This document shows positions 1 to 7,907 of a stretch of DNA of 64,000 nt, one piece after another; position 1 is the first letter of the stretch; each line of letters begins with the position of its first letter. Position numbers and translations under genes: made by a program. The notes beneath the pieces are model-generated. The model ran no database searches. It saw only the letters and a program-made list of their open reading frames with translations, and was not told where the DNA came from. Source of the DNA: Dyadobacter fermentans DSM 18053 (GTDB lineage: Bacteria > Bacteroidota > Bacteroidia > Cytophagales > Spirosomataceae); the NCBI RefSeq assembly GCF_000023125.1, contig NC_013037.1:4890501-4954500 (forward strand), in the 5' to 3' direction.

Positions 1-1
1 A

Positions 2-64
2 GAGAAACCAGCTGCGGCAAAACCGGCATTTCGCCCCACAATGAAACCCAAACCCAAGGAATAG
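2..64 (+). CDS. C-terminal end of a probable NuoI (partial)
   Basis: An open frame enters from the left edge and ends at TAG 62-64, six bases before nuoJ. Only about 20 residues are visible, an Ala/Pro/Lys-rich tail with no domain. The call as NuoI, the ferredoxin-like subunit of complex I, is inferred only from the usual order nuoI-nuoJ-nuoK. The tail itself has no diagnostic residue, so another upstream nuo gene is possible. Confidence 0.4.
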   Translation, partial: EKPAAAKPAFRPTMKPKPKE

Positions 65-70
65 GCCAAC

Positions 71-592
71 ATGGAAGCGATTATTTTTTACATCTTCTCT
101 GCGCTGACCCTCCTGGCCGGGCTTTTTATCCTTGTGTCGAGAAACCTGATCTACGGCGCATTCGCATTGTTCCTGGCATTTCTGGGCGTAGCCGCGTTGT
201 ATGTGCTCGCAGGAGCGGATTTCCTCGCCGTTTCGCAGATCATGATCTACGTCGGCGGCATTCTGGTGCTTCTCATATTTGGGATCATGCTTACCCAAAA
301 ACGGGAGAAAAGTGATGATTCCACCCGGCACAACCGCGTTGATGTGCCGATTACCCGGAGAATCTGGGGTGTCCTGGCCGGTGTCGGTTTCTTCGGGCTG
401 CTCGTAAAAGTGATCCTATCCTCGGATTTTGCCATGGCCGGGGCAGAAATGAGCACCAAATCGACGATCAGGACGATCGGTGTGGAGTTGATGACCAGCC
501 ATTTGCTGCCGTTCGAAGTGGCGGCAATATTGCTTCTCGTTGCGCTGATCGGCGCCGCTTATCTTGCATTAAACCGAAATCCAGCGCCATGA
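71..592 (+). CDS. nuoJ: NADH-quinone oxidoreductase subunit J (first copy)
   Basis: A 173-residue membrane subunit of respiratory complex I, which carries protons across the inner membrane while electrons pass to quinone. Five hydrophobic segments are visible, including the conserved stretch around residues 55-75 (IMIYVGGILVLLIFGIML), the part of NuoJ linked to the quinone-reaction-driven conformational change. It starts six bases after the preceding stop and overlaps nuoK by ATGA, so the genes are translationally coupled. It differs clearly from the second NuoJ at 36172-36690, so the genome has two distinct versions. The family call is secure. Confidence 0.92.
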   Translation: MEAIIFYIFSALTLLAGLFILVSRNLIYGAFALFLAFLGVAALYVLAGADFLAVSQIMIYVGGILVLLIFGIMLTQKREKSDDSTRHNRVDVPITRRIWGVLAGVGFFGLLVKVILSSDFAMAGAEMSTKSTIRTIGVELMTSHLLPFEVAAILLLVALIGAAYLALNRNPAP

Positions 593-900
593 CGACTGTA
601 CCTGTTCAATATTATCTGATTGTCGCGGCAGCTTTGTTCAGCATTGGTTTGGCCATTGCCATTACCAAACGGCATTACATTGGTATGTTATTGGGGATAG
701 AGTTGATGCTTAATGCCGTCAATATCAATCTGGTAGCATTTGGAAGACATGATCCTGAGCAATTGAGCGGCCAGCTGTTTGCATTGTTCGTGATTGTCGT
801 TGCGGCGGCGGAGGTGACTGTGGCCCTGGCGATTATTCTGCGGGTGTACGGCCATTTCAAAACCGTCGATCCCGATAAGGTGAATGAATTGAAGCAATAA
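589..900 (+). CDS. nuoK: NADH-quinone oxidoreductase subunit K
   Basis: A 103-residue antiporter-like subunit of complex I with three membrane helices. The central helix carries the conserved sequence GIELMLNAVNINLVAF with the buried Glu of the proton pathway, and a second acidic residue lies in the third helix (VVAAAEVTVALAI). The length matches the family. Its ATG overlaps the nuoJ stop. No nuoL, M or N follows: the next gene is an unrelated transporter. It is the only nuoK in the window. Confidence 0.95.
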   Translation: MTTVPVQYYLIVAAALFSIGLAIAITKRHYIGMLLGIELMLNAVNINLVAFGRHDPEQLSGQLFALFVIVVAAAEVTVALAIILRVYGHFKTVDPDKVNELKQ

Positions 901-949
901 TCTGATCCGAAACTAAGCCAAATTTGCGTAAAATTTACCATTCAGCTGC

Positions 950-1396
950 ATGAACTGGATTTTCCTGATCTTAGCTTTTCTTATTGGTATCAGCAATGCC
1001 GTTCAGTCGGGAGTGAACACACAGCTCCGCGAATCCATCAATAACCCGATTTTGGCGGCCATGACGTCCTTTTTCGTTGGGCTGCTCGTTTTGAGCATTG
1101 CATTTGCCTGCTTCAATCAAAACCCTGTGCCGTCGCTGGCCGACCTGAAACAAGTTTCCTGGACGCGCTTCATGGGTGGCGTGCTGGGTGCGTTTTACGT
1201 GATCACTGTTATTTTTATCGTCCGCAATATCGGTCCGGCCAACATGATGTGCCTGATCATCGCCGGGCAAATGGTGACCGTAATGACGATCGATCATCTT
1301 GGTTTACAGGGATTTGCGGTACACCAGATGAACCTGCCACGCATTCTCGGGACGATCCTGCTCGTCGCCGGTGTTTACCTGATCCTCAAAAATTAG
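950..1396 (+). CDS. DMT-superfamily small membrane transporter (DUF606/YdcZ-like)
   Basis: A 148-residue protein made of about five hydrophobic helices, the length of the single-domain DUF606 (YdcZ) branch of the drug/metabolite transporter superfamily. Such proteins act as dimers in the inner membrane. The N-terminus (LIGISNAVQSGVNTQLR) and the segment GPANMMCLIIAGQM fit that family. The substrate cannot be told from sequence. It lies 49 bases after nuoK on the same strand, but nothing ties it to respiration; it may simply be read from the same transcript. Confidence 0.75.
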   Translation: MNWIFLILAFLIGISNAVQSGVNTQLRESINNPILAAMTSFFVGLLVLSIAFACFNQNPVPSLADLKQVSWTRFMGGVLGAFYVITVIFIVRNIGPANMMCLIIAGQMVTVMTIDHLGLQGFAVHQMNLPRILGTILLVAGVYLILKN

Positions 1397-1398
1397 GA

Positions 1399-1430
1399 CA
1401 AAAAAATAGCAGCCCGAGGCGAGCTGCTAT
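1399..1430 (-). terminator. Rho-independent terminator of the DUF6265-type gene
   Basis: An 8-bp stem (1406-1413 with 1423-1430) is followed, read on the minus strand, by a run of seven T. It lies just after the stop of the minus-strand gene at 1451. Confidence 0.75.
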
Positions 1431-1450
1431 CCGAAAGTTTTGATGAAGAA

Positions 1451-1948
1451 TCAGGGAATCTTGTTGAAAATAAACAAGTCTACAAAGCTCCATTTATCGT
1501 TTTCCTTCTTGCCGCGCTGAATCACGAGCTGGGTAGGAGAGCGTCTCTCATATATGATCCGCACCGAAGCATCGTCTTTTTCAAACAACGCCTCGTTCTT
1601 TTTGGCTTCAATGAATTTGTAACGGTCGGCTACTTCTTTTTCTTCGAGAGAAATCATGCCGGGTTTGAAGTGCTTCACCATCGCAACCGGTCCTTTGTCA
1701 GTCTGCTCGAATGCAAATATCTCATAAAGAGCGGGCTTGTCATCCTTGATCATGCGGATAAAGCCGACGATGTTGTTGCCTTTAGGCGCAGTCCAGGAAG
1801 CTTCGATCGGGCCGCCGTTGTAGGTTCCCAGCCAGCGACCGTCGAGGAATGCGATGTCGTTCAGCGTGCCTTGCGCCTGCGCGAATGTGGCCGTGAGGAA
1901 AAGTACAAATGCCAGGCAAGCCTTTCTGATTGTGTTGAATTGGGTCAT
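1451..1948 (-). CDS. Secreted DUF6265-type protein
   Basis: A 165-residue protein with an N-terminal signal peptide (hydrophobic residues 10-24, cleavage after AQAQ). The mature part begins with the pattern LNDIAFLDGRWLGTYNGG and has alternating beta strands, as in DUF6265 proteins, which are predicted lipocalin-like barrels found in Bacteroidota. No catalytic motif is visible and the function is unknown. It is convergent with the DMT transporter and is probably a single-gene transcript with its own terminator. Confidence 0.65.
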   Translation of the reverse strand: MTQFNTIRKACLAFVLFLTATFAQAQGTLNDIAFLDGRWLGTYNGGPIEASWTAPKGNNIVGFIRMIKDDKPALYEIFAFEQTDKGPVAMVKHFKPGMISLEEKEVADRYKFIEAKKNEALFEKDDASVRIIYERRSPTQLVIQRGKKENDKWSFVDLFIFNKIP

Positions 1949-1991
1949 TGAGATTTAGGTTGTGAATTGAGTTGGCAAATTAATAGAAATG

Positions 1992-3122
1992 TTAGGAAAT
2001 AAAATCCAAATAATTGTCACGGTTGATCAATTCAAAGCTCGCGTCGGGGTAGGCATTGGCAAATGCGGCCGGGATTTTGGCGCGTTCATCCTTCCATTTG
2101 AACTCAAATGCCGACAAGCGTCCATTGTCCCATTCCAGCCAGTCAATTTCCTGCTGGTCGTAGGTTCTCCAAAAATAGAAGTCTGCGTGGCGTTTGGCGT
2201 AAGCCAGCTTTTTAATCCTTTCGCTAATCAGATAATTCTCCCAAAGCTCACCGATATCTGTCCGTAATGCAAGGGGCCGCAGGTCGTTGATGATCGCATT
2301 CCGTACGCCGTTATCGTGAAAGTGCCAGCGGCTGCTTTTTGTAATCTCCTTTCGAAGATTTTTGCTATAACCTCCTATACGTCTTAAAATGAACACTTTG
2401 GAAAGAAGATCCAGGTATTTCTCGACTGTGTTTTTACTGATATTCAGTGAGACGCCCAGTTGCTGGAACGATACCTCCTTACCTACCTGGTAAGCGACCA
2501 ATCGCAGGAGGTCTTTCACCTTTTCCGCATTTCGAACGCCCTCGAATGAGAGAATATCCTTCAAGAGATATGCATTCACGAGATCTTTGAGATACGCTTC
2601 TTTTTCCTTCAAAGAGGTAAGTTGAAGCAGTTCGGGGTAACTGCCGTAAATCACGCGCTCTTCCAATCGCTGGCGCGTTTCCAGCAAATTCTCGGTAGAA
2701 GACAACTCCTGCTGTGCAATGGGATAAAGGTCATGAAAATAGGCTCTGCCCGTAAGCGGCTCGCCTGCCTGCTGTGCCAAATCAAATGCGGAGGAGCCTG
2801 TCGCGATGATCCTGAGGCCCTTCACGTGATCGACGATGAGTTTCAGCTTTTTCCCAATGTCCGGAATCGCTTGTGCTTCATCAATCACCAACAGTTCATA
2901 GTCGGCGAAAAGGCGTTGATAATTGGCGATGCTATTTTGAGCTAACAGATTTTGCGCGTCAATGTCCTCTCCTTCCAGCGTAAGGACTTTGAAAGAAGTA
3001 TCTGCCATGATTTTCTGCACAAGAAAAGTTTTCCCTACCCGCCTGGTGCCGGTGATGATATTGACCTTATTAGGTACTAAATGGTCAATGATCCGTTTAT
3101 ACAATGAGCGATTGATCTCCAT
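1992..3122 (-). CDS. AAA ATPase with DUF4143 C-terminal domain
   Basis: A 376-residue protein. The N-terminal AAA_14 type ATPase has a Walker A (GTRRVGKTF, about residues 25-33), a Walker B (LLVIDEAQ) and a sensor motif (IIATGSSAF). The C-terminal half is a DUF4143 domain with a winged-helix-like segment and a nuclease-like end (DFYFWRTYDQQEIDWLE). The family is very common in Bacteroidota but its role is unclear; some members sit beside restriction or toxin genes, which is not so here. I chose the ATG at 3122; a TTG at 3140 is also in frame. Two tandem 29-bp repeats begin 12 bases upstream of the ATG. Confidence 0.85.
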   Translation of the reverse strand: MEINRSLYKRIIDHLVPNKVNIITGTRRVGKTFLVQKIMADTSFKVLTLEGEDIDAQNLLAQNSIANYQRLFADYELLVIDEAQAIPDIGKKLKLIVDHVKGLRIIATGSSAFDLAQQAGEPLTGRAYFHDLYPIAQQELSSTENLLETRQRLEERVIYGSYPELLQLTSLKEKEAYLKDLVNAYLLKDILSFEGVRNAEKVKDLLRLVAYQVGKEVSFQQLGVSLNISKNTVEKYLDLLSKVFILRRIGGYSKNLRKEITKSSRWHFHDNGVRNAIINDLRPLALRTDIGELWENYLISERIKKLAYAKRHADFYFWRTYDQQEIDWLEWDNGRLSAFEFKWKDERAKIPAAFANAYPDASFELINRDNYLDFIS

Positions 3123-3134
3123 AAATGAAAATTC

Positions 3135-3195
3135 AGTCAACGTATTGACGCAATTTAGCTAAATTTAGTCAACGTAATGACGGAATTTAGCTAAA
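3135..3195. repeat. Two tandem 29-bp direct repeats upstream of the AAA ATPase
   Basis: Unit 3135-3163 and unit 3167-3195 match at 27 of 29 positions with a 32-bp period. Each contains the inverted sequence TTTAGCTAAA and a TCAACGTA/TGACG core. They lie between the ATPase start and the terminator at 3204, so they probably overlap its promoter and could be a regulator's binding sites. Confidence 0.75.
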
Positions 3196-3203
3196 AGCTT
3201 GAA

Positions 3204-3237
3204 AAGAAAGCCGGCCTGTTTCCAAGCCGGCTTTCTT
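3204..3237 (-). terminator. Hairpin between the PurF-like gene and the AAA ATPase
   Basis: A perfect 12-bp stem (3204-3215 with 3226-3237) lies downstream of the PurF-like stop codon. Read on the minus strand it is followed by TTCAAGC rather than a long T run, but the stem itself ends in TT, so it is a plausible terminator. Confidence 0.65.
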
Positions 3238-3255
3238 CAAACTGAATTTCCACTA

Positions 3256-5148
3256 TTAATAAGCTCTTTCCAATTTCCCTTCAAAAGAATTCGTAAAAGC
3301 TTTGTTGACCACTTTATTTCCGCCTTGCGTAGGGTAGTTTCCGGTGAAATACCAGTCGCCGAGGTGTCCCGGGCAGGCTTTGTGAAGGTTTTCAACTGTT
3401 TGGAATACCACTGAGAGTTCGGCGTTCAGGCCTTTCGGACGGATGATCTCGGCGATTTTCTGTGAAATCTCTTCGTCGGTGAAAGGATCGTACAGCGATT
3501 TTACGAAGTTGGTATTGTATGGATTTTTAGTAGCGAGAGCCGTAACGCTTTGTGTATAAACATCTTCGAGCATGTATTCCATATCGCGCTCTTCGAGAAG
3601 CTTCAATACCGCACGGTAAGCGACAAAGTCTTTCATTCGCGACATATCGATACCGTAGCAATCCGGGAAGCGGATTTGCGGTGCGGATGACGCTACCACA
3701 ATCTTCTTCGGTTTGAGACGGTCGAGCATGGTCAAAATGCTCTTTTCCAAAGTAGTACCTCGTACGATAGAGTCGTCGATGATTACGACGGTATCCACAT
3801 TTTTACGCACCACCTCGAAAGTCGTGTCGTACACGCTCGAAACCATATCGTCGCGCAGTGCGTCGGCGGTGATGAATGTACGGGATTTGACGTCTTTTGT
3901 TACCAGTTTCTCGATCCGTGGGCGGAAAGAAAGCACTTTTTCAAGGTCGGCTTCGAAAAGAATGCCTTCCATGATGGCCTGCTTGCGTTTTTTGGCCAGG
4001 TATTCTTCCAAACCTTCGATCATCCCCAGGAACGCCGTTTCAGCGGTATTCGGAATGTAGGAGAAAATCGTGTTGTCGAGGTCGTAATTAACTTCTTTGA
4101 GAATTTGCGGGATCAGCAATTTACCCAATTGCTTGCGCTCGTTGTAGATATCCGGGTCGGTACCGCGGGAGAAGTAAATGCGCTCGAAGCTGCACGACCG
4201 TTTTTCGAGACGTGGCAGGATCGGGAACTCATTGTACTCCCCATTTTTATCAACAATCAGTGCGGAACCCGGCGTGATTTCGGTGATTTGATTGTAATCC
4301 ACATTGAATGCAGCCTTAATCGCCTGTTTTTCAGATGCAACTACGACTACCTCATCATCAGCATAATAGAATGCGGGCCTGATGCCAGCAGGGTCGCGGA
4401 TGACGAACGACGCGCCATAACCCGTGAGTCCGCACATCGCATAGCCGCCGTCGAAATCGCGGCAGGAGCGGTAGAGCAGGCGCGGCAGGTCGATATTATC
4501 TTCGATCACGTCCGATAATGTCGGGTTTTCGTAAATCCCCTTGAAGCGCTCGAACACCCGCTGGTTTTCTTCATCCAGGAAATGTCCAATTTTTTCCATT
4601 ACCGTTACGGTGTCCACTTTCTCTTTCGGGTGCTGGCCCAACGAGACCAGTTTGCCGAAAAGCTCATCCACGTTGGTCATGTTGAAGTTGCCCGCCATCA
4701 CCAGGTTGCGGCTCCGCCAGTTACTTTGGCGCAGCATCGGGTGACAGTTTTCGACTTCGTTAGACCCGTGCGTGCCGTAGCGGAGATGTCCCAGCCATAC
4801 TTCTCCCGTGAATGCCAGGTTTTCCTGCAACCATTGCGCATCGTTGGCGTGGTCTCTGTTGTTTTTAAGACCCTTGCGGAATTTTTTGTGGATTTTGGAG
4901 AAGATATCCGTAAGTGGCTGAGGTTCTACGGATCTGTATCGGCTGATGTATCGTTTCCCGGGCGGGACGTCGATTTTGATGTTGGCTACCCCGGCTCCAT
5001 CCTGGCCCCGGTTGACCTGTTTTTCCATCATCACCGAAAGCTTATGAACTGCGTACAGCGGCGTTTCGTACTTGTCGATGTAGTATTGATAAGGCTTTCT
5101 AAGACGGATAAGTGCTATGCCGCACTCATGCTTAATGGCGTCGCTCAT
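3256..5148 (-). CDS. purF: Amidophosphoribosyltransferase, long PurF-like form
   Basis: A 630-residue protein combining a class II glutamine amidotransferase domain with a phosphoribosyltransferase domain. It should catalyse PRPP + glutamine to phosphoribosylamine, the first committed step of purine synthesis. Cys9 (HECGIAL) is the nucleophile exposed after a short propeptide; RGQDGAGVA and HLRYGTHG belong to the same domain. The PRPP loop is VVIIDDSIVRGTT near residue 455. It is over 100 residues longer than the usual PurF of about 500, with extra sequence in the first third and at the C-terminus. Such long forms occur in Bacteroidota alongside a normal PurF, so this may be a paralogue with a shifted role. 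Confidence 0.8.
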   Translation of the reverse strand: MSDAIKHECGIALIRLRKPYQYYIDKYETPLYAVHKLSVMMEKQVNRGQDGAGVANIKIDVPPGKRYISRYRSVEPQPLTDIFSKIHKKFRKGLKNNRDHANDAQWLQENLAFTGEVWLGHLRYGTHGSNEVENCHPMLRQSNWRSRNLVMAGNFNMTNVDELFGKLVSLGQHPKEKVDTVTVMEKIGHFLDEENQRVFERFKGIYENPTLSDVIEDNIDLPRLLYRSCRDFDGGYAMCGLTGYGASFVIRDPAGIRPAFYYADDEVVVVASEKQAIKAAFNVDYNQITEITPGSALIVDKNGEYNEFPILPRLEKRSCSFERIYFSRGTDPDIYNERKQLGKLLIPQILKEVNYDLDNTIFSYIPNTAETAFLGMIEGLEEYLAKKRKQAIMEGILFEADLEKVLSFRPRIEKLVTKDVKSRTFITADALRDDMVSSVYDTTFEVVRKNVDTVVIIDDSIVRGTTLEKSILTMLDRLKPKKIVVASSAPQIRFPDCYGIDMSRMKDFVAYRAVLKLLEERDMEYMLEDVYTQSVTALATKNPYNTNFVKSLYDPFTDEEISQKIAEIIRPKGLNAELSVVFQTVENLHKACPGHLGDWYFTGNYPTQGGNKVVNKAFTNSFEGKLERAY

Positions 5149-5255
5149 AAGAAGAGTAATGCTTTTAGAGATATTGGTGTTTGCTGGTATGCAAAGCGTA
5201 TTCCCTGAATATTAGCCTAACGAATTTCGATTCCCGTTTAGTTCGTTATTTCGTA

Positions 5256-5263
5256 CAAAGGTA
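5256..5263 (-). promoter_or_regulatory. -7 element of the PurF-like gene
   Basis: On the minus strand this reads TACCTTTG, a perfect match to the Bacteroidota TAnnTTTG element, about 110 bases upstream of the start codon at 5148. A TTG lies 24 bases further upstream, slightly too far for a typical -33 element. Confidence 0.5.
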
Positions 5264-5334
5264 CAAATCCTTTGGCTTAAAAAACTCCAAAATCGCTCAA
5301 TAAATTAGAGCTTATCAATTATAAGAAAGATAAC

Positions 5335-5342
5335 TATTTTTG
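5335..5342 (+). promoter_or_regulatory. -7 element of recO
   Basis: TATTTTTG matches the TAnnTTTG consensus and lies 24 bases before the recO start codon. No clear -33 TTG is seen, so the support is moderate. Confidence 0.4.
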
Positions 5343-5365
5343 ATCAAATAGATATTAAAATTTCC

Positions 5366-6061
5366 ATGCTTCATACAACCCGCGGCATCGCACTGAGCTA
5401 CATCCGCTACAAAGAGTCGTCCATCATTGCCAGGATTTACACGGAAACCTTTGGTATACAGACTTATATCGTAAACGGGGTGCGGAGCAGCAAGTCCAAA
5501 TCCAACAGGATCGCGTTCTTTCAGCCACTCACATTGCTCGATCTCGTGGTTTATCACAAGAACAAGGAGGATTCCATCCACCGCATCTCGGAACTCAAAT
5601 GTTACGCACCTTTCGCGTCGATTCCCTACGACGTAATAAAATCAGGCCTGGGACTCTTTGTGACCGAGATGCTCGGCAAAACTTTGCGCGAGGAGGAAAA
5701 TAACGAGCCATTGTTCCATTTTATTGAGCAATCGGTGCTATATCTGGATGGCGCAGAGGGTGGTTACGAAAATTTCCACATCCAGTTTCTGATGCAACTG
5801 GCACATTATCTGGGCTTTGGCGTGGAAACCGTGGACGACTTGGAAAGTGAGCTGAAAGACAATCATTTTCCGCACCGTCCCGACGCCCAGGAGCACGCGG
5901 CCACCTTGCAAATGCTGGAAAACGGCTACGGATTGTCCATTCCGCTCGACAGGGCGAGGCGGATAAATATCCTCGAAAAGCTGATTTTCTTTTACAAAAT
6001 ACACATGGAGGGGTTGGGGGAGATCAAATCGCTGGACGTTTTGCGTGAAGTTTTGCGCTGA
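5366..6061 (+). CDS. recO: DNA repair protein RecO
   Basis: A 231-residue RecO, which helps load RecA on single-stranded DNA coated by SSB in the RecFOR recombination pathway. The N-terminal OB-fold is visible (GIALSYIRYKESSIIARIYTE to about residue 80), followed by the helical C-terminal domain. The zinc-binding Cys cluster found in some RecO proteins is absent, as is common in Bacteroidota. It diverges from the PurF-like gene across 217 bases that hold a promoter for each. Confidence 0.9.
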   Translation: MLHTTRGIALSYIRYKESSIIARIYTETFGIQTYIVNGVRSSKSKSNRIAFFQPLTLLDLVVYHKNKEDSIHRISELKCYAPFASIPYDVIKSGLGLFVTEMLGKTLREEENNEPLFHFIEQSVLYLDGAEGGYENFHIQFLMQLAHYLGFGVETVDDLESELKDNHFPHRPDAQEHAATLQMLENGYGLSIPLDRARRINILEKLIFFYKIHMEGLGEIKSLDVLREVLR

Positions 6062-6130
6062 AAGTTGCTTTGCGTCGAAATTGGCATAATTTTGATAACG
6101 TATATGGTAATCCCATTTAAACCGAATGCA

Positions 6131-6847
6131 ATGAAACATATACTGACAACCGCCTTTTTACTGATTTCTTTCATCGCGATCGCGCAGGAGCGCTCTTCAC
6201 AAGTGCCCAAAGGTGCGTGGAAGTCGCAGGAGCCCACGGGAAGTGCCTCTACGCTCATTGTGGCGGATAATTATCTCGTGATCGCTTCTTACAGCATTGG
6301 TAACAAGTATTTTGAAAGGACCGAAGGCGGCCCGTTTACGATGACTGGTGATAAAATGACTTATACGCCAGAATTCAATTCGGCGGATACGGCTAAAATC
6401 GGGGTTCCGATCGAATTTACGGTGACGGTGAAAGACGAAATTCTTACGCTTCGATACGAAGAAGCGATGGTGTGGATGCGCGTGGACGATGCTACCAATG
6501 TGCCGATGGCCGGCGCCTGGCACATTACCGAACGTGATAACGGGCAAGGCGAATTGGTTAAAATACACCAGACGGGCACTCGCAAAACATTGAAATTGCT
6601 TTCTAAAACCCGTTTTCAATGGTTTGCGATCGATCCGGGCGTAAAAGGATTTTATGCAACCGGCGGAGGAACCTACACAGCCAAAGATGGGAAGTACACA
6701 GAGAACATTCAGTTCTTTTCAAAAAATAATAACCGCGTAGGCACTTCGCTTTCCTTCAATTTCAAACTCGACAATGGCCGCTGGGACCATAGCGGCAAGA
6801 GCAGCGACGGCAAGCCGGTACACGAGATCTGGGAGAAAATTCCCTGA
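6131..6847 (+). CDS. Secreted two-domain lipocalin-like protein
   Basis: A 238-residue protein from the ATG at 6131, chosen because it starts a clean signal peptide (KHILTTAFLLISFIAIAQ); the frame stays open upstream to 6065. The mature protein has two similar beta-rich parts of about 110 residues, one starting at VPKGAWKSQEP and the other at MAGAWHITERD, suggesting an internal duplication of a lipocalin-like fold. Proteins like this are common in Cytophagales but have no assigned function. It lies close after recO but is probably independent. Confidence 0.65.
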   Translation: MKHILTTAFLLISFIAIAQERSSQVPKGAWKSQEPTGSASTLIVADNYLVIASYSIGNKYFERTEGGPFTMTGDKMTYTPEFNSADTAKIGVPIEFTVTVKDEILTLRYEEAMVWMRVDDATNVPMAGAWHITERDNGQGELVKIHQTGTRKTLKLLSKTRFQWFAIDPGVKGFYATGGGTYTAKDGKYTENIQFFSKNNNRVGTSLSFNFKLDNGRWDHSGKSSDGKPVHEIWEKIP

Positions 6848-6848
6848 T

Positions 6849-7256
6849 TCATTTAGGCAAGCTTTCTAATTTCTCAATAGCTTCTTGTAGCTCAGCAATG
6901 GCCTGGCGCGATTGCCGTTGGTATTCCAGCATCGACTCGTCGGTCATTGGTGGTGCTGTTTTGTGCTCGTGTGCGCCGTGCTCATGCGCGTGCTCGTGTG
7001 CGAAGCCCGGCACTTCAATTACGTGTTTCTCCCAAACTTCGATCAGGTTTTTAAGGCTATCGATTTGCGATTTTTCCGAACTTCCGTCTTTTGCGAGCGG
7101 CGACAGGCTGTCGAGTTTTTGTTCGAGTTGCTGCGATATTTTCATGGCTTCAAGATGCAAACGGTTGGCTTCGACGAGCTGCGGGCTCTTTTCGCTTTTT
7201 GGCGAGCAGGCGAATGCCGCAAGGGTAAGGACAATCAGTAAAAGGAATGGATTCAT
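6849..7256 (-). CDS. Histidine-rich lipoprotein, probably metal binding
   Basis: A 135-residue lipoprotein. The ATG at 7256 was chosen because it begins a lipoprotein signal (LLLIVLTLAAFACSPKS, lipobox Cys near residue 17). The middle is helical with coiled-coil character. About two thirds along is a His/Glu cluster, HEHAHEHGAHEH, a typical zinc- or copper-binding stretch. It should be anchored in a periplasmic or outer membrane leaflet. It diverges from a MerC-like membrane protein across 89 bases holding two palindromes. A role in zinc handling is inferred from the histidines and neighbour only. Confidence 0.65.
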   Translation of the reverse strand: MNPFLLLIVLTLAAFACSPKSEKSPQLVEANRLHLEAMKISQQLEQKLDSLSPLAKDGSSEKSQIDSLKNLIEVWEKHVIEVPGFAHEHAHEHGAHEHKTAPPMTDESMLEYQRQSRQAIAELQEAIEKLESLPK

Positions 7257-7277
7257 TTGAAATGGAACTTCATTAAA

Positions 7278-7330
7278 TGCAACAATGTTGCAAAAATGAA
7301 ACAAATACTTTTACCGCGCAATAGTTGCGC
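7278..7330. promoter_or_regulatory. Two palindromes, candidate metal-regulator operators
   Basis: A perfect 15-base palindrome at 7278-7292 (TGCAACAATGTTGCA) and a second, GCGCAATAGTTGCGC, at 7316-7330 share a GCAA-N-TTGC core. They sit between the divergent His-rich lipoprotein and MerC-like genes, where one regulator could control both. A Zur-type repressor is a reasonable guess from context, not shown. Confidence 0.5.
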
Positions 7331-7345
7331 CGATTTTCTTCCGCT

Positions 7346-7888
7346 ATGCGAAGCTTTTATTCTCTGTCTTTCAGCCTGATAATTACATCTTTACATATTG
7401 CGTGCTGCATTCTTCCTTTGCTATCGCTCGCGTCCCTGCCGCTTTTCGATCAGGGCTTCTTCGCCAGAAACCAGGGTTTGCTTTCGGTCTTGCAATGGGT
7501 CCTATTTGTCTGGCTGAGCGGGCGGTTGTTTGTTTTTTATTTCTGGAACAAAACCTTTCACAGCCGAATGGAGACATTTTCCTACGTGTTGGGATGGTTT
7601 ATCGCATTGTCGGGACTGATTATCAACCGGTGGGAGCCGTTCAAAAGTGAGCGGCAAATGCTCGCAGAGCAACAGTTCGAACGATTCAGATCGCATCGGC
7701 AGCTTCGTGTCGAGCTGGGAGGAAGCTGCGACGGACAAAAACTGATAGCCGATCTGCGTGAGATCAATGGTGTCCGTGACGAAAGTATTGATCTAGATGC
7801 AAGTGTTGTGTCGCTGTCGTATCACAAGGAAAAAGTGTCCGAGGATGAAATTCTAGACGTGTTGCGAAAAAAAGGCTATATCAAGTGA
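7346..7888 (+). CDS. MerC-like membrane protein with degenerate HMA-like tail
   Basis: A 180-residue protein. The first part resembles MerC heavy-metal transport proteins: a first helix with a Cys-Cys pair (HIACCILPLL, Cys20-Cys21) and about four membrane helices to residue 95. The last 60 residues look like a heavy-metal-associated (HMA) ferredoxin fold, but the usual CxxC site is reduced to a single Cys (GGSCDGQKL). ATG 7346 was chosen over an upstream TTG at 7325. It probably moves or senses a metal in the inner membrane, perhaps zinc given the His-rich neighbour. The metal is not determinable from sequence. Confidence 0.65.
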   Translation: MRSFYSLSFSLIITSLHIACCILPLLSLASLPLFDQGFFARNQGLLSVLQWVLFVWLSGRLFVFYFWNKTFHSRMETFSYVLGWFIALSGLIINRWEPFKSERQMLAEQQFERFRSHRQLRVELGGSCDGQKLIADLREINGVRDESIDLDASVVSLSYHKEKVSEDEILDVLRKKGYIK

Positions 7889-7907
7889 CCAACTGCCGGC
7901 ATGAAGT

